This document shows, piece after piece, positions 56,201-57,479 of a stretch of DNA of 64,000 nucleotides. Each line of letters starts with the position of its first letter. The stretch's first letter is position 1. The position numbers and the translations under genes were made by a program. Source of the stretch: Homalodisca vitripennis (Eukaryota > Arthropoda > Insecta > Hemiptera > Cicadellidae); the NCBI RefSeq assembly GCF_021130785.1, contig NC_060214.1:105870001-105934000 (forward strand), given 5' to 3'. The notes below the pieces were generated by a model, which searched no databases, was not told where the DNA came from, and saw nothing but the letters and a program-made list of their open reading frames with translations.

Positions 56201-57431
56201 TACTACTTGTATCATTATCTACATATGTTTCCAGATACTTACGATTGGAGGCAACATACCAGACTATGTGATCAGATCACTTCGAAAGAAATATGGAAGT
56301 TGTTTGTAATTAATCTTTAATATATATGGGTAGTATTTGTAAATATTGTATGTACTACTTGTATCATTATCTACATATGTTTTCAGATACTTACGATTGG
56401 AGGCAACATACCAGACTATGTGATCAGATCACTTCGAAAGAAATATGGAAGTTGTTTGTAATTAATCTTTAATATATATGGGTAGTATTTGTAAATATTG
56501 TATGTACTACTTGTATCATTATCTACATATGTTTTCAGATACTTACGATTGGAGGCAACATACCAGACTATGTGATCAGATCACTTCGAAAGAAATATGG
56601 AAGTTGTTTGTAATTAATCTTTAATATATATGGGTAGTATTTGTAAATATTGTATGTACTACTTGTATCATTATCTACATATGTTTTCAGATACTTACGA
56701 TTGGAGGCAACATACCAGACTATGTGATCAGATCACTTCGAAAGAAATATGGAAGTTGTTTGTAATTAATCTTTAATATATATGGGTAGTATTTGTAAAT
56801 ATTGTATGTACTACTTGTATCATTATCTACATATGTTTTCAGATACTTACGATTGGAGGCAACATACCAGACTATGTGATCAGATCACTTCGAAAGAAAT
56901 ATGGAAGTTGTTTGTAATTAATCTTTAATATATATGGGTAGTATTTGTAAATATTGTATGTACTACTTGTATCATTATCTACATATGTTTTCAGATACTT
57001 ACGATTGGAGGCAACATACCAGACTATGTGATCAGATCACTTCGAAAGAAATATGGAAGTTGTTTGTAATTAATCTTTAATATATATGGGTAGTATTTGT
57101 AAATATTGTATGTACTACTTGTATCATTATCTACATATGTTTTCAGATACTTACGATTGGAGGCAACATACCAGACTATGTGATCAGATCACTTCGAAAG
57201 AAATATGGAAGTTGTTTGTAATTAATCATATATGGTAGTATTTGTAAATAGTATGTACTAGATCTACATATGTTTTAGATACTTACGATTGGAGGAACAT
57301 ATATGTATCAGATCATAATCTACACTACTTGTATCATTATCTACATATGTTTTCAGATACTTACGATTGGAGGCAACATACCAGACTATGTGATCAGATC
57401 ACTTCGAAAGAAATATGGAAGTTGTTTGTAA
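5139..57431 (+). CDS. Host gene: 19-exon ARM/HEAT-like protein, possibly MEI1-related
   Basis: Exons: 5139-5153, 10338-10442, 14648-14775, 15360-15532, 17772-17945, 21659-21934, 22043-22136, 27918-28081, 29914-30144, 32727-32832, 34611-34787, 35854-35946, 40112-40280, 42336-42545, 45264-45403, 47230-47433, 51337-51475, 54187-54395 and one of the terminal copies (last 57357-57431). All junctions are AG/GT and phases chain consistently. The one conflict is exon 4, which ends in TAA and is one base short. The product is about 960 residues, rich in Leu, with amphipathic helix-like stretches throughout, suggesting an alpha-solenoid; I see no catalytic motif, signal peptide or membrane segment. Size, exon number and helical character resemble the meiosis inhibitor protein 1 (MEI1) group, required for meiotic double-strand breaks in vertebrates, but no diagnostic motif supports this. 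The introns hold nearly all the transposons in the window. Confidence 0.75.
6315..6901 (+). mobile_element. Merlin-like DNA transposon, deletion derivative, 8-bp TSD
   Basis: Terminal inverted repeats of about 35 bases start GGGTTGGGTACGATAAGC on the left and end as the complement (one mismatch, GGGTAGGG) at 6901. Both ends are flanked by AAAATTTT (6307-6314 and 6902-6909), an 8-bp target duplication as expected of the Merlin superfamily. Inside is the N-terminus of a transposase with a zinc-ribbon C-x2-C motif. At 587 bp most of the transposase is missing. Confidence 0.75.
6527..6690 (+). pseudogene. Merlin/ISXO2-like transposase N-terminal remnant
   Basis: An ATG at 6527 opens a frame starting MAVNFRKLQDIALKDD and reaching CFSWLQHVGLVPK. 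A shift of one base near 6620 then exposes LCEICGKETNVTVRG, with a C-x2-C knuckle typical of the N-terminal zinc ribbon of IS1595/ISXO2-type transposases. The WLQ-plus-zinc-knuckle pattern recurs in the reversed remnant at 7099-7341, so the two support each other. The DDE catalytic part is absent. Confidence 0.6.
7099..7341 (-). pseudogene. Second Merlin-like transposase N-terminal remnant
   Basis: An 80-codon open frame on the minus strand contains CFKWLQDNDHVPLNSKYPVC followed by DEEMKTRIKGGNQTVFCCKK. This parallels the CFSWLQ...LCEICGKE remnant at 6527-6690, but one knuckle cysteine is replaced (YPVCDEEM). It is probably the start of a related transposase whose remainder is lost; no terminal repeats were found. 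Confidence 0.45.
8010..9440. other. Intron 1 sequence without recognised feature
   Basis: AT-rich intronic sequence. A short local repeat of GTGGAACAGTTGTGAAAA-like text occurs at about 8760-8830 (four imperfect copies of roughly 30 bases). Nothing else was recognised. Confidence 0.4.
9443..9933 (-). mobile_element. SINE-like retroposon, copy A (~490 bp)
   Basis: A T-run at 9443-9457 followed by GTTAGGACAAGAAGCTTATA and about 470 bases that reappear almost unchanged at 55475-55964. A T-run at the left end means a poly(A)-tailed element on the minus strand. An imperfect flanking duplication (GTGCTG.CTT..TTCT before, GTGCTGACTCTTGCT after) fits retroposition. An 88-codon open frame on the plus strand (9773-10039) is incidental. 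The copy ends at the same base (CTGGGT) as copy C, so this is a defined short element rather than a randomly truncated LINE. Confidence 0.75.
10338..10442 (+). CDS. Host gene coding exon 2
   Basis: Acceptor TTATTTTCAG, donor CAG|GTAAGT. The frame reads KSVSMNRHQESG... to SRSVNKQ, phase 0 in and out, 35 codons, and contains ATG at 10350 as an alternative start. Leu-rich helix (VLISTLLKNLKINLLSR). Confidence 0.7.
10889..13622 (+). mobile_element. hAT transposon with perfect 8-bp target duplication
   Basis: Terminal inverted repeats CAGTGGTTCTCAACC (left) and GGTTGAGAACCCCTG (right, 13608-13622) are flanked by the identical octamer ATTTAGAG (10881-10888 and 13623-13630), the hallmark of hAT insertion. 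The 2.7-kb element carries one transposase of the ZBED5/FAM200 (Buster-type) kind, spanning 11374-13208. It lies in intron 2 of the host gene, in the same orientation. Only two homopolymer frameshifts separate it from an intact gene, so it is recent. Confidence 0.9.
11374..13208 (+). pseudogene. hAT (Buster/ZBED5-like) transposase, two homopolymer frameshifts
   Basis: The ATG at 11374 opens MDKFLKREASCSKSS. A BED-type zinc finger lies at residues 44-69 (C44-x2-C47-x16-H64-x4-H69). Next come IQCDESTDIANC (first catalytic Asp), SICSDGARALSG (second Asp), WVHCFLHRQAL, HTEVRWLSRGKVL and the C-terminal dimerisation block YNCEKGFSTMVNLKTKSRNR (catalytic Glu), ending NSKQAQVSH at 13208. Length is about 610 residues, normal for the group. 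The frame shifts at a 6-T run (12065-12070) and an 8-T run (12462-12469); one T fewer at each restores continuity. These may be sequencing errors or true decay. Confidence 0.85.
13632..14647. other. Rest of intron 2
   Basis: AT-rich intronic sequence between the hAT element and exon 3. No gene or repeat family recognised. Confidence 0.4.
14648..14775 (+). CDS. Host gene coding exon 3
   Basis: Acceptor TTTCTTTCTTTTAG, donor ATAGG|GTGAGT. Reads VYAIRKILEVMDQDNGII... to NNHNPPLIG, phase 0 in and phase 2 out. The helical Ile/Leu spacing is typical of an ARM-like repeat unit. Confidence 0.75.
15360..15532 (+). CDS. Host gene coding exon 4, in-frame stop at its 3' end
   Basis: Acceptor CTCATTATAG, donor TTAAG|GTTAGT. 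Only one frame is open. It matches the phase of exon 3 and reads SLVLRTVFWERKDSLRLVSV... to STLCENIASFVC, then TAA just before the donor. The exon also ends one base short of the phase that exon 5 needs. One extra A in the run at 15506-15509 would remove the stop and give exactly the required phase 2 (STLCEKHCQLCLLR joining KVFICLLKL). I infer a one-base deletion, either a sequencing error or a true lesion. Confidence 0.65.
16209..16640 (-). mobile_element. SINE-like retroposon, copy B (degenerate)
   Basis: ACAAGAAGCTGAGAAACC, GTGACAGTATATTCAGGAT, ACATTTGCGGTTAGTAATGT and neighbouring text align, with many substitutions, to copies A (9443-9933) and C (55475-55964), in the same order and orientation. 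This is the oldest of the three copies. Confidence 0.6.
17772..17945 (+). CDS. Host gene coding exon 5
   Basis: Acceptor TTTATTTCCAG, donor TCAAG|GTATGC. Reads KVFICLLKLCQSKKFEEQ... to LGLQLINKVLSR, phase 2 in and out. A cysteine- and leucine-rich helical stretch. It joins exon 6 cleanly (AG|T giving Ser). Confidence 0.75.
18780..20750 (+). mobile_element. LINE (jockey/CR1-like non-LTR retrotransposon), degraded, TTGTCTA tail
   Basis: Fragments of one LINE in order: an upstream piece (18807-19001, MSGNIQDKVVMVERKKKYDN), the RT N-terminal region (about 19200-19740, including a KNYRPISLVS-like block and LLDYSKAFD), the RT core with YADDTT (19936-19947), and the C-terminal domain MRYGLAVWGGSS...QKKAIRILADL to FYTLDEFLNACNGEWRL (20683). 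The 3' UTR ends in AATAAAGGAACTTGTCTATTG and a TTGTCTA repeat instead of poly(A). The same tail occurs in the copies at 49635-50134 and 61133-61802, so they belong to one family. Confidence 0.85.
19200..20683 (+). pseudogene. LINE reverse transcriptase, multiple frameshifts
   Basis: RNA-templated DNA synthesis enzyme of a non-LTR retrotransposon. SYLSGRTQVVEV, TRGVPEGSVLGPVIFVLFVN and CVMYADDTTLLI are RT motifs B and C with both catalytic Asp residues present. The C-terminal part YGLAVWGGSSAGNLNRVL is in another frame from 20087 onward. Stops and shifts (for example the early termination in the 20230-20286 stretch) make this copy non-functional. Confidence 0.8.
20751..21658. other. Rest of intron 5
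   Basis: AT-rich intronic sequence between the LINE tail and exon 6. Nothing recognised. Confidence 0.4.
21659..21934 (+). CDS. Host gene coding exon 6
   Basis: The largest exon: acceptor TTGTACTTGCAG, donor ATGAG|GTAACT. Reads SADKETAVNLPLLLRLVKTL... through MSAIYLLRMLLKLNKQFL to LVTEILTSSM, phase 2 in and out. Clear paired amphipathic helices, as in ARM/HEAT repeats. GC content and codon use stand out from the AT-rich flanks. Confidence 0.85.
22043..22136 (+). CDS. Host gene coding exon 7
   Basis: Acceptor AATGTTTGACAG, donor TTTCAG|GTATGT. Reads RLCDLFKTHNLSHDISQL... to SYLVPCFQ, phase 2 in and 0 out. Separated from exon 6 by a short 108-base intron, typical of insects. Confidence 0.8.
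23149..23194. repeat. (TA)n microsatellite
   Basis: About 22 uninterrupted TA units, ending in TATGTATG. It lies in what appears to be the 3' UTR of the minus-strand LINE, similar to the AT tract at 59161-59223. Confidence 0.95.
23622..24789 (-). pseudogene. LINE reverse transcriptase fragments
   Basis: Three pieces on the minus strand. 24789-24589 includes VKEAMNEMKSKRVGSDSI and IKSMSPSS. 24499-24185 includes ARIFPFVQSGFRKIKVPA and SALVVPDYSKAFDLIHHEIL, the RT A-motif region with its Asp. 23882-23622 includes KVKTLGRMLDSKLTFTDHV, typical of the thumb/C-terminal region. The YADD box is missing or destroyed between 24185 and 23882, so part of the palm has been lost. Confidence 0.75.
24853..25787. 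mobile_element. piggyBac-like non-autonomous element (TTAA target)
   Basis: The ends read TTAACCCTACATCGGGCGC (24853 onward) and GCGCCTGATGGAGGGTTAA (to 25787). TTAA flanks and CCCT-type termini are the signature of piggyBac. Subterminal copies of CTCCGTGAGCGCC or close variants occur near 24889, 25045, 25100, 25146 and 25737 and may be transposase-binding repeats. No transposase frame is present. The element sits inside the minus-strand LINE, separating its endonuclease from its RT. Confidence 0.75.
26123..26714 (-). pseudogene. LINE endonuclease fragment
   Basis: Two overlapping minus-strand frames together read FVDLAVKINSLICLGETNID (equivalent of the GDFN.D motif), YLGTLNESIRVTRI, then SIIDTSNIHDHRQMQILDHK and ITYRDFSKF (equivalent of the SDH block). 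These are hallmarks of the apurinic-type endonuclease of non-LTR elements. The frame changes near 26310-26360. Confidence 0.65.
26996..27917. other. Intron 7 sequence before exon 8
   Basis: AT-rich sequence. GTTGAGAACCCCTG at 27252-27265 equals the right terminal repeat of the hAT element at 10889-13622 and may mark the end of a decayed relative. Nothing else recognised. Confidence 0.4.
27918..28081 (+). CDS. Host gene coding exon 8
   Basis: Acceptor GTGAACGTGTAG, donor TTCAA|GTAAGC. Reads EMQVRRCHAGFMKKQFNC... to TQLPAINLHF, phase 0 in and 2 out, exactly bridging exon 7 to exon 9 (AA|A then AACAAA gives KNKT). A minus-strand open frame of 72 codons over the same bases is a shadow. The 3' part of this exon with its donor has been copied eight times downstream. 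Confidence 0.8.
28141..29145 (+). repeat. Tandem array of degenerate exon 8 3' ends plus donor
   Basis: Eight copies of a 111-122 bp unit containing the last ~65 bases of exon 8 (GGCCTCCAAAGGCTTCC...CACTTCAAGTAAGCTCT) and the start of the intron. The GGCCTC landmark is at 28031 (true exon) and at 28208, 28325, 28442, 28553, 28675, 28797, 28919 and 29040. The first copies keep the AAGTAAGC donor; later copies change it to CGAGTAACC. Copies carry in-frame stops (for example TCTAAGCC) and no nearby acceptor, so they are probably intronic, though the early donors could compete with the real one. Confidence 0.9.
29255..29475 (-). repeat. SINE-like dispersed repeat, copy 1
   Basis: AAGAGGAGAAGCCGATCTCC...GCCTTATTCTGCCCGTC at the left and CTCAAAGTCCAACATCTTA at the right match, with divergence, the segment at 43836-43985. 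On the minus strand GGTTCACATCCTG resembles an RNA polymerase III B box, suggesting a tRNA-derived SINE. Confidence 0.5.
29914..30144 (+). CDS. Host gene coding exon 9
   Basis: Acceptor TTGTACTTGACAG, donor TAGCAG|GTTAGT. Reads NKTIHECVLKLLSDILERLA... DEQQQMVAGLLCLPVDPADW to YLYFVILCTS, phase 2 in and out. Helical, with an acidic linker (TSEDEQQQ). Confidence 0.85.
30145..32164. other. Intron 9 sequence with a GC-richer island
   Basis: AT-rich, except about 31040-31215, which is clearly GC-richer. An 88-codon open frame (31023-31289 plus) crosses it, but the product is unrecognised. The minus strand gives fragments such as NDPNTWKSLATDRDCRMNV that could be from a retroelement. No other feature. 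Confidence 0.35.
32165..32640 (+). mobile_element. LINE 3' fragment
   Basis: The plus-strand frame 32185-32385 reads YTLRNSVHSHNARSANLIDV, then SFVYLGTNLFNKLPHNAKTV, the typical C-terminal block of a non-LTR ORF2 (R....H.....R.T.....F.Y.G...FN.LP). It is followed by a 3' UTR ending in an ATTCTTG repeat (32627-32640). Confidence 0.65.
32727..32832 (+). CDS. Host gene coding exon 10
   Basis: Acceptor TTTCCATTCCAG, donor TTTGCC|GTAAGT. Reads SFAKFPTHLPALCNFLTSQT... to LLKALWLVFA, phase 2 in and 0 out. Confidence 0.8.
33180..34610. other. Rest of intron 10
   Basis: AT-rich intronic sequence. Small open frames near 34215-34491 have no recognised product. Nothing else seen. Confidence 0.4.
34611..34787 (+). 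CDS. Host gene coding exon 11
   Basis: Acceptor TTTACTGTGCAG, donor AATGTG|GTCAGT. Reads VWSLSQARGGRWKQQEAAGR... HHPAILLWTFSPLVTNRVLQ to INV, phase 0 in and out, 59 codons. Markedly GC-richer than its surroundings. A second open frame across it (34613-34903) is a shadow. Confidence 0.85.
34828..34874. repeat. Solo copy of a terminal repeat of the Penelope-like element
   Basis: ATGGAAGGATTGTGAAGGAA and AGGATTTTTCCGGACATTT repeat, nearly identically, the sequence at 37009-37045 at the left edge of the Penelope-like element. Confidence 0.6.
34875..35853. other. Rest of intron 11
   Basis: AT-rich intronic sequence. The 112-codon minus frame at 35127-35465 is of unknown origin and has no recognised motif. 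Confidence 0.35.
35854..35946 (+). CDS. Host gene coding exon 12
   Basis: Acceptor CTTTGTTTCAG, donor CTACTG|GTAAGT. Reads MILWLKDGGERSLKEIENLI... to DASICLL, phase 0 in and out, 31 codons. Too short to stand out alone; supported by splice sites and matching phase. Confidence 0.75.
36820..36935 (+). repeat. tRNA-derived SINE-like head
   Basis: TGGCTAGTTTGG (36836-36847) resembles a pol III A box, and GGTTTGAATC (36872-36881) a B box, about 25 bases apart, in a GC-richer stretch. The rest of the SINE body is not defined. Confidence 0.35.
37004..38109 (-). mobile_element. Penelope-like element fragment flanked by inverted repeats
   Basis: Left (37045-37102) and right (38056-38109) flanks are inverted copies of a segment containing AACACTACGTTTCGAGATCT and TTTGCCAT..TTCAGTGAAACAAG. 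Between them the minus strand encodes the C-terminal end of a Penelope-like reverse transcriptase and its GIY-YIG endonuclease. Terminal repeats in inverted arrangement are known for this class. It is broken by frameshifts and lacks the RT core. Confidence 0.7.
37475..38010 (-). pseudogene. Penelope-like RT C-terminus with GIY-YIG endonuclease
   Basis: On the minus strand: IPYVPGLSDKIRRVGRKYNI, FKTHNTLRQSL, then a GIY-YIG core reading VYSIKCSCNREYIGETKRPL (about 37860-37790), followed by IEHHCW, then MNWDEANIIHRKPHFFKRKL and IETTYIKLADQPISQPSVEI. Several frame changes and stops are present. The GIY-YIG nuclease makes the target nick for insertion in this class. Confidence 0.7.
38110..39291 (-). 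mobile_element. Tc1/mariner-superfamily relic
   Basis: The outer right end, as complement, reads TACAGGGTGTTCATTTGAAA, beginning like the ends of the foldback element at 1349. The minus strand holds a degraded DDE transposase. The left end abuts the Penelope-like element, and no matching terminal repeat is seen there, so this side is truncated. Confidence 0.65.
38170..39130 (-). pseudogene. Tc1/mariner-like transposase, several stops and shifts
   Basis: Minus-strand pieces in order: IPTRQYIGCPRSIWNEENLQ; a helix-turn-helix SAELEISRRRVQRMLN; WCDEACFKLNGRVNRHNCVY (first catalytic Asp); VMVWGGISSTALIGPYFLQG; IWQQDGASAHFGIQVQDFF (second Asp); NEWIGHCGTIDW; and CDFSLWSITKK, ending CIQNQGGHFEQLLYH. 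At least one stop (after NPHNVI) and several frame changes show it is dead. Confidence 0.75.
39505..39995 (+). mobile_element. LINE 3' fragment, strongly decayed
   Basis: The plus strand reads VLQKRAIRLIFGLHRSQSCK then GVFRENNLL (the QKRAIR.I.G...RESC block of jockey/CR1-like ORF2 C-termini), followed by many stops and an AATAAAG-containing 3' end near 39980. Confidence 0.6.
40112..40280 (+). CDS. Host gene coding exon 13
   Basis: Acceptor CATTTCCCGTCAG, donor ATAGAG|GTAACA. Reads EVLCCCPKDVIHRAVTLLRT... to TTSHFQDR, phase 0 in and 1 out. GC-rich relative to its flanks. Confidence 0.85.
40560..40910 (+). mobile_element. LINE reverse-transcriptase relic
   Basis: With frameshifts the plus strand shows YRP.Q/SLL...LEQ..., FAKEQYGF-like text, ELIEC, and AGRKVLGI...SRAFDNISLKQL (RT motif A region). 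This matches the usual NYRP...NQYGF...D.SKAFD order of LINE RTs. No intact frame remains. Confidence 0.6.
40911..42335. other. Rest of intron 13
   Basis: AT-rich. CCAGGTGTCCCACAAAGAGG at 41628-41647 looks like the terminus of a DNA transposon, but no partner end was found. Nothing else recognised. Confidence 0.35.
42336..42545 (+). CDS. Host gene coding exon 14
   Basis: Acceptor TTTTTTTTCAG, donor ACAGAG|GTAATG. Reads VWNTGCLVYIACKAIPVIPD... LVLMLQISHQVKKIFSKSIV to TTTKVKDYR, phase 1 in and out, 70 codons. Followed about 45 bases later by a tandem array. Confidence 0.85.
42590..43665. repeat. 97-bp period tandem array after exon 14
   Basis: Units built from two related ~48-bp halves: TTTCTCCCTGATAGTGATAC...GATTGTGTACAC and TTTCTCTCTGATTGTGATAC...TTATATTATATAC. 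The TTTCTCCCTG landmark recurs at 43004, 43101 and 43198 and continues at 97-bp steps. The proximal part (42590-42970) is an older, more diverged version. The array is non-coding and intronic. Confidence 0.9.
43836..43985 (-). repeat. SINE-like dispersed repeat, copy 2
   Basis: AAAAGGAGAGGCCAATCCCC...GCCTTATTATGCTCGT and GGTCCAAAGTCCAACAACTTA match the segment at 29255-29475, with an internal deletion. Confidence 0.5.
44215..45162 (-). mobile_element. mariner-like element, internally deleted
   Basis: Inverted termini CGAGGGTAATTCGGAAAGTA (44215 onward) and the complement to 45162 are flanked by TA on both sides. At about 950 bp it is shorter than the usual ~1.3 kb. It encodes the first part of a mariner transposase on the minus strand, with the region between the first and last catalytic residues deleted. 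Confidence 0.85.
44365..45000 (-). pseudogene. mariner transposase, internally deleted and frameshifted
   Basis: Start chosen at 45000 (MFKTIERPADCEIRSVIRFL); the open frame upstream is terminal-repeat sequence. The first helix-turn-helix lies in SAADIHRQISEVYC...SDSKVRKWMRGFKDG, the linker is EPRSGRPSVI, and the second helix-turn-helix follows. VPRLLTEEHKKRR and MGDETWVSH (first catalytic Asp) are intact, then ETKRQSMEWRHS. After SPVNVVNKTGYRR a deletion joins to the C-terminal end in the wrong frame; the true end (IQKLVDRYDKCLHKSGNYVQ) is readable in another frame at about 44395-44330. The second and third catalytic Asp are lost, so it is inactive. Confidence 0.85.
45264..45403 (+). CDS. 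Host gene coding exon 15
   Basis: Acceptor ATTGTTGTAACAG, donor GTCCAG|GTAATA. Reads VMKMYLQDSALLQALLISLS... to QYLQKQYNVQ, phase 1 in and 0 out. The minus-strand open frame over it is a shadow. Confidence 0.85.
45404..46173. other. Intron 15 sequence before the piggyBac-like element
   Basis: AT-rich intronic sequence with nothing recognised. Confidence 0.4.
46393..46557 (+). pseudogene. piggyBac-like transposase N-terminal remnant
   Basis: 54 residues starting MNLPPGPSGVQNPSSKRTTE, then acidic LSLDNEDDNMD and QTDSEVEDPDYETNPPQ before TAG. Acidic SDSEVEDPDY-like N-termini are usual in piggyBac-type transposases. The identification rests on composition plus the TTAA-bounded element around it. 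No DDD core remains. Confidence 0.5.
46556..46664. repeat. Three copies of a ~38-bp repeat
   Basis: CGCTCACAACCAGATTGGAA followed by TACATTTTTATAAA occurs three times in a row (first copy CGCTCACAACTGGATTGG), directly after the stop of the piggyBac-like frame. Confidence 0.9.
47230..47433 (+). CDS. Host gene coding exon 16
   Basis: Acceptor TATTTATTTCAG, donor GTTAGG|GTAGGT. Reads MTSSIYLTGEVLLQLMSSPS... FYSLDLFSRLCMSSEIKPVV to LDFQGATVR, phase 0 in and out, 68 codons. GC-rich for the window. Confidence 0.85.
47790..49310 (-). mobile_element. LINE, TTGTCTA family, interrupted by another LINE
   Basis: On the minus strand: an RT N-terminal piece (ELSTKILMYCSDELIIPLVE, about 49190-49130), then NDVKHLGITLHKSLSWKSHL (about 48955), FESHLRYGITVWGW, HKKGLRIMAGIGPRESCRNL (about 48770-48710), and, after the insertion at 48185-48690, the C-terminal end (WLQ.QAFY.LGEFYSWNYNP, about 47960-47890) and a 3' UTR finishing with ATTGTATCTTGTCTACC near 47800. 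The RT core with YADD is deleted. Confidence 0.7.
48185..48690 (+). mobile_element. LINE 3' fragment nested in the 47790-49310 LINE
   Basis: The plus strand reads YETRGRENYRTKRHRTVVHE, AGIHLINSLPNEI, then in-phase after one stop HKAFKTRLKRCLVYNAFYSV and NEFMAYNW: a non-LTR ORF2 C-terminus of another family. It ends in AATAAATACTTGACTATTGA with a TTGACTA tail (about 48662-48683). It splits the minus-strand LINE between its RESCRNL block and its C-terminus. Confidence 0.7.
49432..50885. repeat. 42-bp minisatellite, split by a LINE insertion
   Basis: Units such as GTCACCAGTTGTACTTGGGA...TAATGGCTGTGT, 42 bases long, with partly regular three-unit (126-bp) higher order. As 42 is divisible by three and stops are few, long frames run through it on both strands. 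The plus strand (50247-50930) gives 14-residue repeats like CHQLYMGEITPMAE; the minus strand (50526-50194) gives PCTTGDTQPLKRSL-like repeats. The array occupies 49432-49630 and 50135-50885, with a LINE between, in intron 16. I do not regard these frames as genes. Confidence 0.85.
49635..50134 (+). mobile_element. LINE 3' fragment (TTGTCTA family) inside the minisatellite
   Basis: The plus strand reads LQKKAVRIMAGLGPRESCRN then IYKDWNLLTVA, a stop, YILEAILYSITKD, VHRTVLFEKKPSYAGLKLFN, KTLQSWLQDKAFYTLDELYS and WNDEPD. The 3' UTR ends AATAAAGAATATTGTCTATTG followed directly by minisatellite sequence. A recent, 5'-truncated copy related to 18780-20750 and 61133-61802. Confidence 0.8.
50886..51336. 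other. Rest of intron 16
   Basis: AT-rich sequence between the minisatellite and exon 17; nothing recognised. Confidence 0.4.
51337..51475 (+). CDS. Host gene coding exon 17
   Basis: Acceptor TTATTGTTCTAG, donor AATAATG|GTAAAT. Reads KPFSSVGWKCQNQLLEFCRV... to VINHSLQNN, phase 0 in and 1 out. Confidence 0.8.
51788..52600. mobile_element. Possible DNA-transposon fragment
   Basis: CAGGGTGGCCACCCTATTGG followed by GAAACCGGGAATAAGCTGGG resembles the CAGGGTGGCCAC... terminus of a common animal DNA-transposon family. The GC-richer stretch 52340-52600 (83-codon minus frame) may be its interior, but no transposase motif or second terminus is seen. Confidence 0.35.
52623..52854. repeat. 29-bp minisatellite, 8 copies
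   Basis: Units of GCCATTACCACACTAGTAC(A/G)GTAAAGAT(G/T), eight in tandem with a few substitutions, in intron 17. Confidence 0.95.
52870..54186. other. Rest of intron 17
   Basis: AT-rich intronic sequence. The 129-codon minus frame at 53034-53423 has no recognisable motif and unusual composition (Phe, Tyr, His), so it is not taken as a gene. Confidence 0.4.
54187..54395 (+). CDS. Host gene coding exon 18
   Basis: Acceptor CTTGTTTTAAAG, donor GTCAAG|GTTGGT. Reads GITSEEVLEYLSVWLAGLQR... to SSNVIRLQDDIVVK, phase 1 in and 0 out, 70 codons. Strongly GC-enriched. It joins the terminal exon copies, all phase 0. Confidence 0.85.
54396..55434. other. Last intron before the terminal-exon array
   Basis: AT-rich, with no gene or repeat recognised. 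Small open frames near 55144-55455 are not supported. Confidence 0.4.
55435..56030 (+). pseudogene. Decayed terminal-exon copy split by a retroposon
   Basis: TATGGAGGTAACATATGAGA then CTATTTGATT (to 55474), continued after the retroposon by AGATCACTATGAAAGTTGTT, TGTAATTAATTAATC and TTTAATATAGATGGGTAGTA. Joined, this aligns with the terminal exon plus 3' flank repeated at 56083-57431. The acceptor is not preserved and part of the coding section (AAGAAATATGG) is lost, so it is not usable as an exon. Confidence 0.75.
55475..55964 (-). mobile_element. SINE-like retroposon, copy C, perfect 12-bp TSD
   Basis: A T-run followed by the same ~470 bases as copy A (9443-9933), ending at CTGGGT(G). GACTATTTGATT stands on both sides (55463-55474 and 55965-55976), a perfect target duplication. 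The 490-bp length is shared with copy A, so this appears to be a full-length non-autonomous element. The family of its partner LINE is unknown. Confidence 0.85.
56083..57431 (+). repeat. Tandem array of nine intact terminal exons (152-bp period)
   Basis: Exon copies at 56083-56157, 56235-56309, 56387-56461, 56539-56613, 56691-56765, 56843-56917, 56995-57069, 57147-57221 and 57357-57431. A rearranged, shortened copy lies near 57270-57318. The first eight starts are exactly 152 bases apart and the units are almost identical (first two have TTTCCAG, the rest TTTTCAG). Each unit holds its own polypyrimidine/AG acceptor, a 75-base exon and TAA, so any acceptor yields the same protein end but a different 3' UTR length. 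Confidence 0.95.
57357..57431 (+). CDS. Host gene terminal coding exon (last of nine copies)
   Basis: Acceptor ATATGTTTTCAG. Reads ILTIGGNIPDYVIRSLRKKY then GSCL and TAA, phase 0 in. This copy is the only one followed by AATAAA (57460-57465), so transcripts probably end here whichever acceptor is used. The upstream copies encode the identical 24 residues. Confidence 0.8.
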   Translation: MLTIGGNIPDYVIRSLRKKYGSCL

Positions 57432-57459
57432 TTAATCTTTAATACAAAAGTATAGTATT

Positions 57460-57465
57460 AATAAA
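57460..57465 (+). promoter_or_regulatory. Polyadenylation signal of the host gene
   Basis: AATAAA 29 bases after the last stop. The corresponding position in the other copies reads TGTAAA, so the canonical hexamer is unique to the last unit. Confidence 0.7.
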
Positions 57466-57479
57466 TATTGTATGCACTA

